From positions 1 through 13,049 of the forward strand of contig CAKSOR010000028.1 in assembly GCA_934477985.1 (NCBI GenBank): DNA of 13,049 nt, in the 5' to 3' direction. The notes under the pieces were generated by a model, which was not told the origin of the DNA, did not search any database, and saw only the letters and a program-made list of their open reading frames with translations. Positions within the stretch are counted from its first letter, which is position 1; each line of letters starts with the position of its first letter. A program made the position numbers and the translations under genes. Shown here piece after piece: positions 12,174 to 13,049 of the stretch. The stretch comes from an uncultured Eubacteriales bacterium (GTDB lineage: Bacteria > Bacillota > Clostridia > Oscillospirales > CAG-272).

Positions 12174-13049
12174 TCAGTCGGCAAACATCGGAGTTGAGAG
12201 GTAGCGGTCTCCGGTGTCGGGGAGGAGCGCGACTATCGTCTTGCCGGCGTTCTCCGGGCGCTGTGCGAGTACGGTGGCAGCGTAGACTGCCGCGCCGGAA
12301 GTGATGCCGACGAGGAAGCCCTCGGTACGCGCGATCTCCTTGCCGGTTCTGAACGCGTCCTCATTTTCGATCGTGAGGATCTCATCGAGAATGTCGCGGT
12401 TGAGCGTGTCCGGCTTGAAGCCCGCGCCGATGCCCTGGAGCTTGTGCGGTCCGGTGATGCCCTTGGTCAGGAAGGGCGAACCGGCGGGCTCGAGTCCGAC
12501 GACCTTCACGTTCGGGTTCTGCGACTTCAGGTAGCCGCCGATACCGCTGACAGTTCCGCCGGTGCCGATGCCGGCGACGAAGATGTCGACCTTGCCGTCG
12601 GTGTCGTTCCAGATCTCAGGTCCGGTCGTCGTGAAGTGTGCCTTCGGGTTTGCCGGGTTGACGAACTGACCCGGAATGAAGCTGTCCGGAGTCTCCTTCG
12701 CGAGCTCGTCAGCCTTCGCGATAGCGCCCTTCATGCCCTTCGAACCCTCGGTCAGGACAAGCTCCGCGCCGTATGCCTTCAGCAGATTCCTGCGCTCTAC
12801 GCTCATCGTCTCGGGCATCGTCAGGATCAGTCTGTAGCCCTTGGACGCCGCGATAGACGCGAGTCCGATTCCGGTGTTGCCCGAGGTCGGCTCGATGATT
12901 GTCGAACCGGGCTTCAGAAGTCCCTTCGCCTCCGCGTCCTCGATCATCGCCCTCGCGATACGATCCTTCACGCTTCCAGCCGGGTTGAAGTACTCGAGCT
13001 TCGCGAGTATCGTCGCCTTGAGATCGTGCTTCTTCTCATAGTTGCCGAG
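12174..13049 (-). CDS. cysK: Cysteine synthase / O-acetylserine sulfhydrylase (N-terminus beyond window)
   Basis: PLP-dependent enzyme making L-cysteine from O-acetylserine and sulfide in the cytoplasm. The reading frame is open to the right edge, giving 291 residues; about 20-30 N-terminal residues are missing compared with the usual ~305-315. The PLP-lysine motif LEYFNPAGSVKDRIA is present about 26 codons into the visible part; the GTG at 12971 lies inside this motif and is not the start. Also present are EPTSGNTGIGLA (substrate loop), GIGTGGTVSGIGGYLK (PLP phosphate-binding glycine loop), GITSGAAVYAA and LLPDTGDRYLSTPMF at the C-terminus. These fit CysK better than cystathionine beta-synthase or threonine synthase. 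Convergent with manA, with no visible link to the sugar genes. Whether it is CysK or CysM is not fully settled. Confidence 0.93.
   Translation of the reverse strand, partial: LGNYEKKHDLKATILAKLEYFNPAGSVKDRIARAMIEDAEAKGLLKPGSTIIEPTSGNTGIGLASIAASKGYRLILTMPETMSVERRNLLKAYGAELVLTEGSKGMKGAIAKADELAKETPDSFIPGQFVNPANPKAHFTTTGPEIWNDTDGKVDIFVAGIGTGGTVSGIGGYLKSQNPNVKVVGLEPAGSPFLTKGITGPHKLQGIGAGFKPDTLNRDILDEILTIENEDAFRTGKEIARTEGFLVGITSGAAVYAATVLAQRPENAGKTIVALLPDTGDRYLSTPMFAD

Overview
The window looks like a chromosomal stretch of an anaerobic, gut-type member of the Clostridia (Oscillospirales or Christensenellales-like). This is inferred from Gram-positive style AGGAGG ribosome binding sites, near-consensus TTGACA-17-TATAAT promoters, GC-rich third codon positions next to very AT-rich promoters, the short Firmicutes-type ManA, and the GH38/AraC/Gfo-Idh gene content. 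The exact taxon cannot be fixed from the sequence. No phage, plasmid, tRNA, rRNA or CRISPR features were seen.

Layout, left to right. (1) An AraC-family regulator (1-782, minus, cut by the left edge) is divergent from a Gfo/Idh/MocA oxidoreductase (913-2139, plus); their two promoters abut. (2) Positions 2140-2477 hold no gene but a roughly 320 bp MITE-like element with 41 bp imperfect inverted ends, an internal direct repeat and a strong hairpin terminator serving two convergent genes. (3) A large GH38 alpha-mannosidase (2478-5507, minus) is divergent from an alpha/beta-hydrolase esterase (5787-6962, plus). Both have near-perfect sigma-A promoters, with dyad and tandem-repeat sequences between them. 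(4) Two minus-strand units follow: a small membrane-anchored protein of unknown function (7006-7563) and, upstream of it, a tight three-gene operon made of a B12-binding-type radical SAM enzyme (9861-8311), a 59-residue 2[4Fe-4S] ferredoxin (8295-8116) and a 144-residue protein with a DxDxDG motif (8116-7682). (5) A second AraC-family regulator (10127-10969) and mannose-6-phosphate isomerase manA (10995-11948) form a plus-strand operon. It has a structured leader containing a 26-codon ORF that overlaps the regulator start as ATGA. (6) An intergenic region with a hairpin and an imperfect direct repeat separates manA from a convergent cysteine synthase (12174-13049, minus, N-terminus beyond the right edge).

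Working model (inference): the left and middle genes form a cytoplasmic mannoside-processing locus. The esterase could deacylate imported oligosaccharides, GH38 could release mannose, the Gfo/Idh enzyme could act on a sugar or sugar acid, and ManA would pass mannose-6-phosphate into glycolysis as fructose-6-phosphate. AraC proteins would sense the sugar. No transporter or kinase is in the window, so the pathway is incomplete here. The radical SAM/ferredoxin operon appears unrelated and is the least explained gene set in the window.
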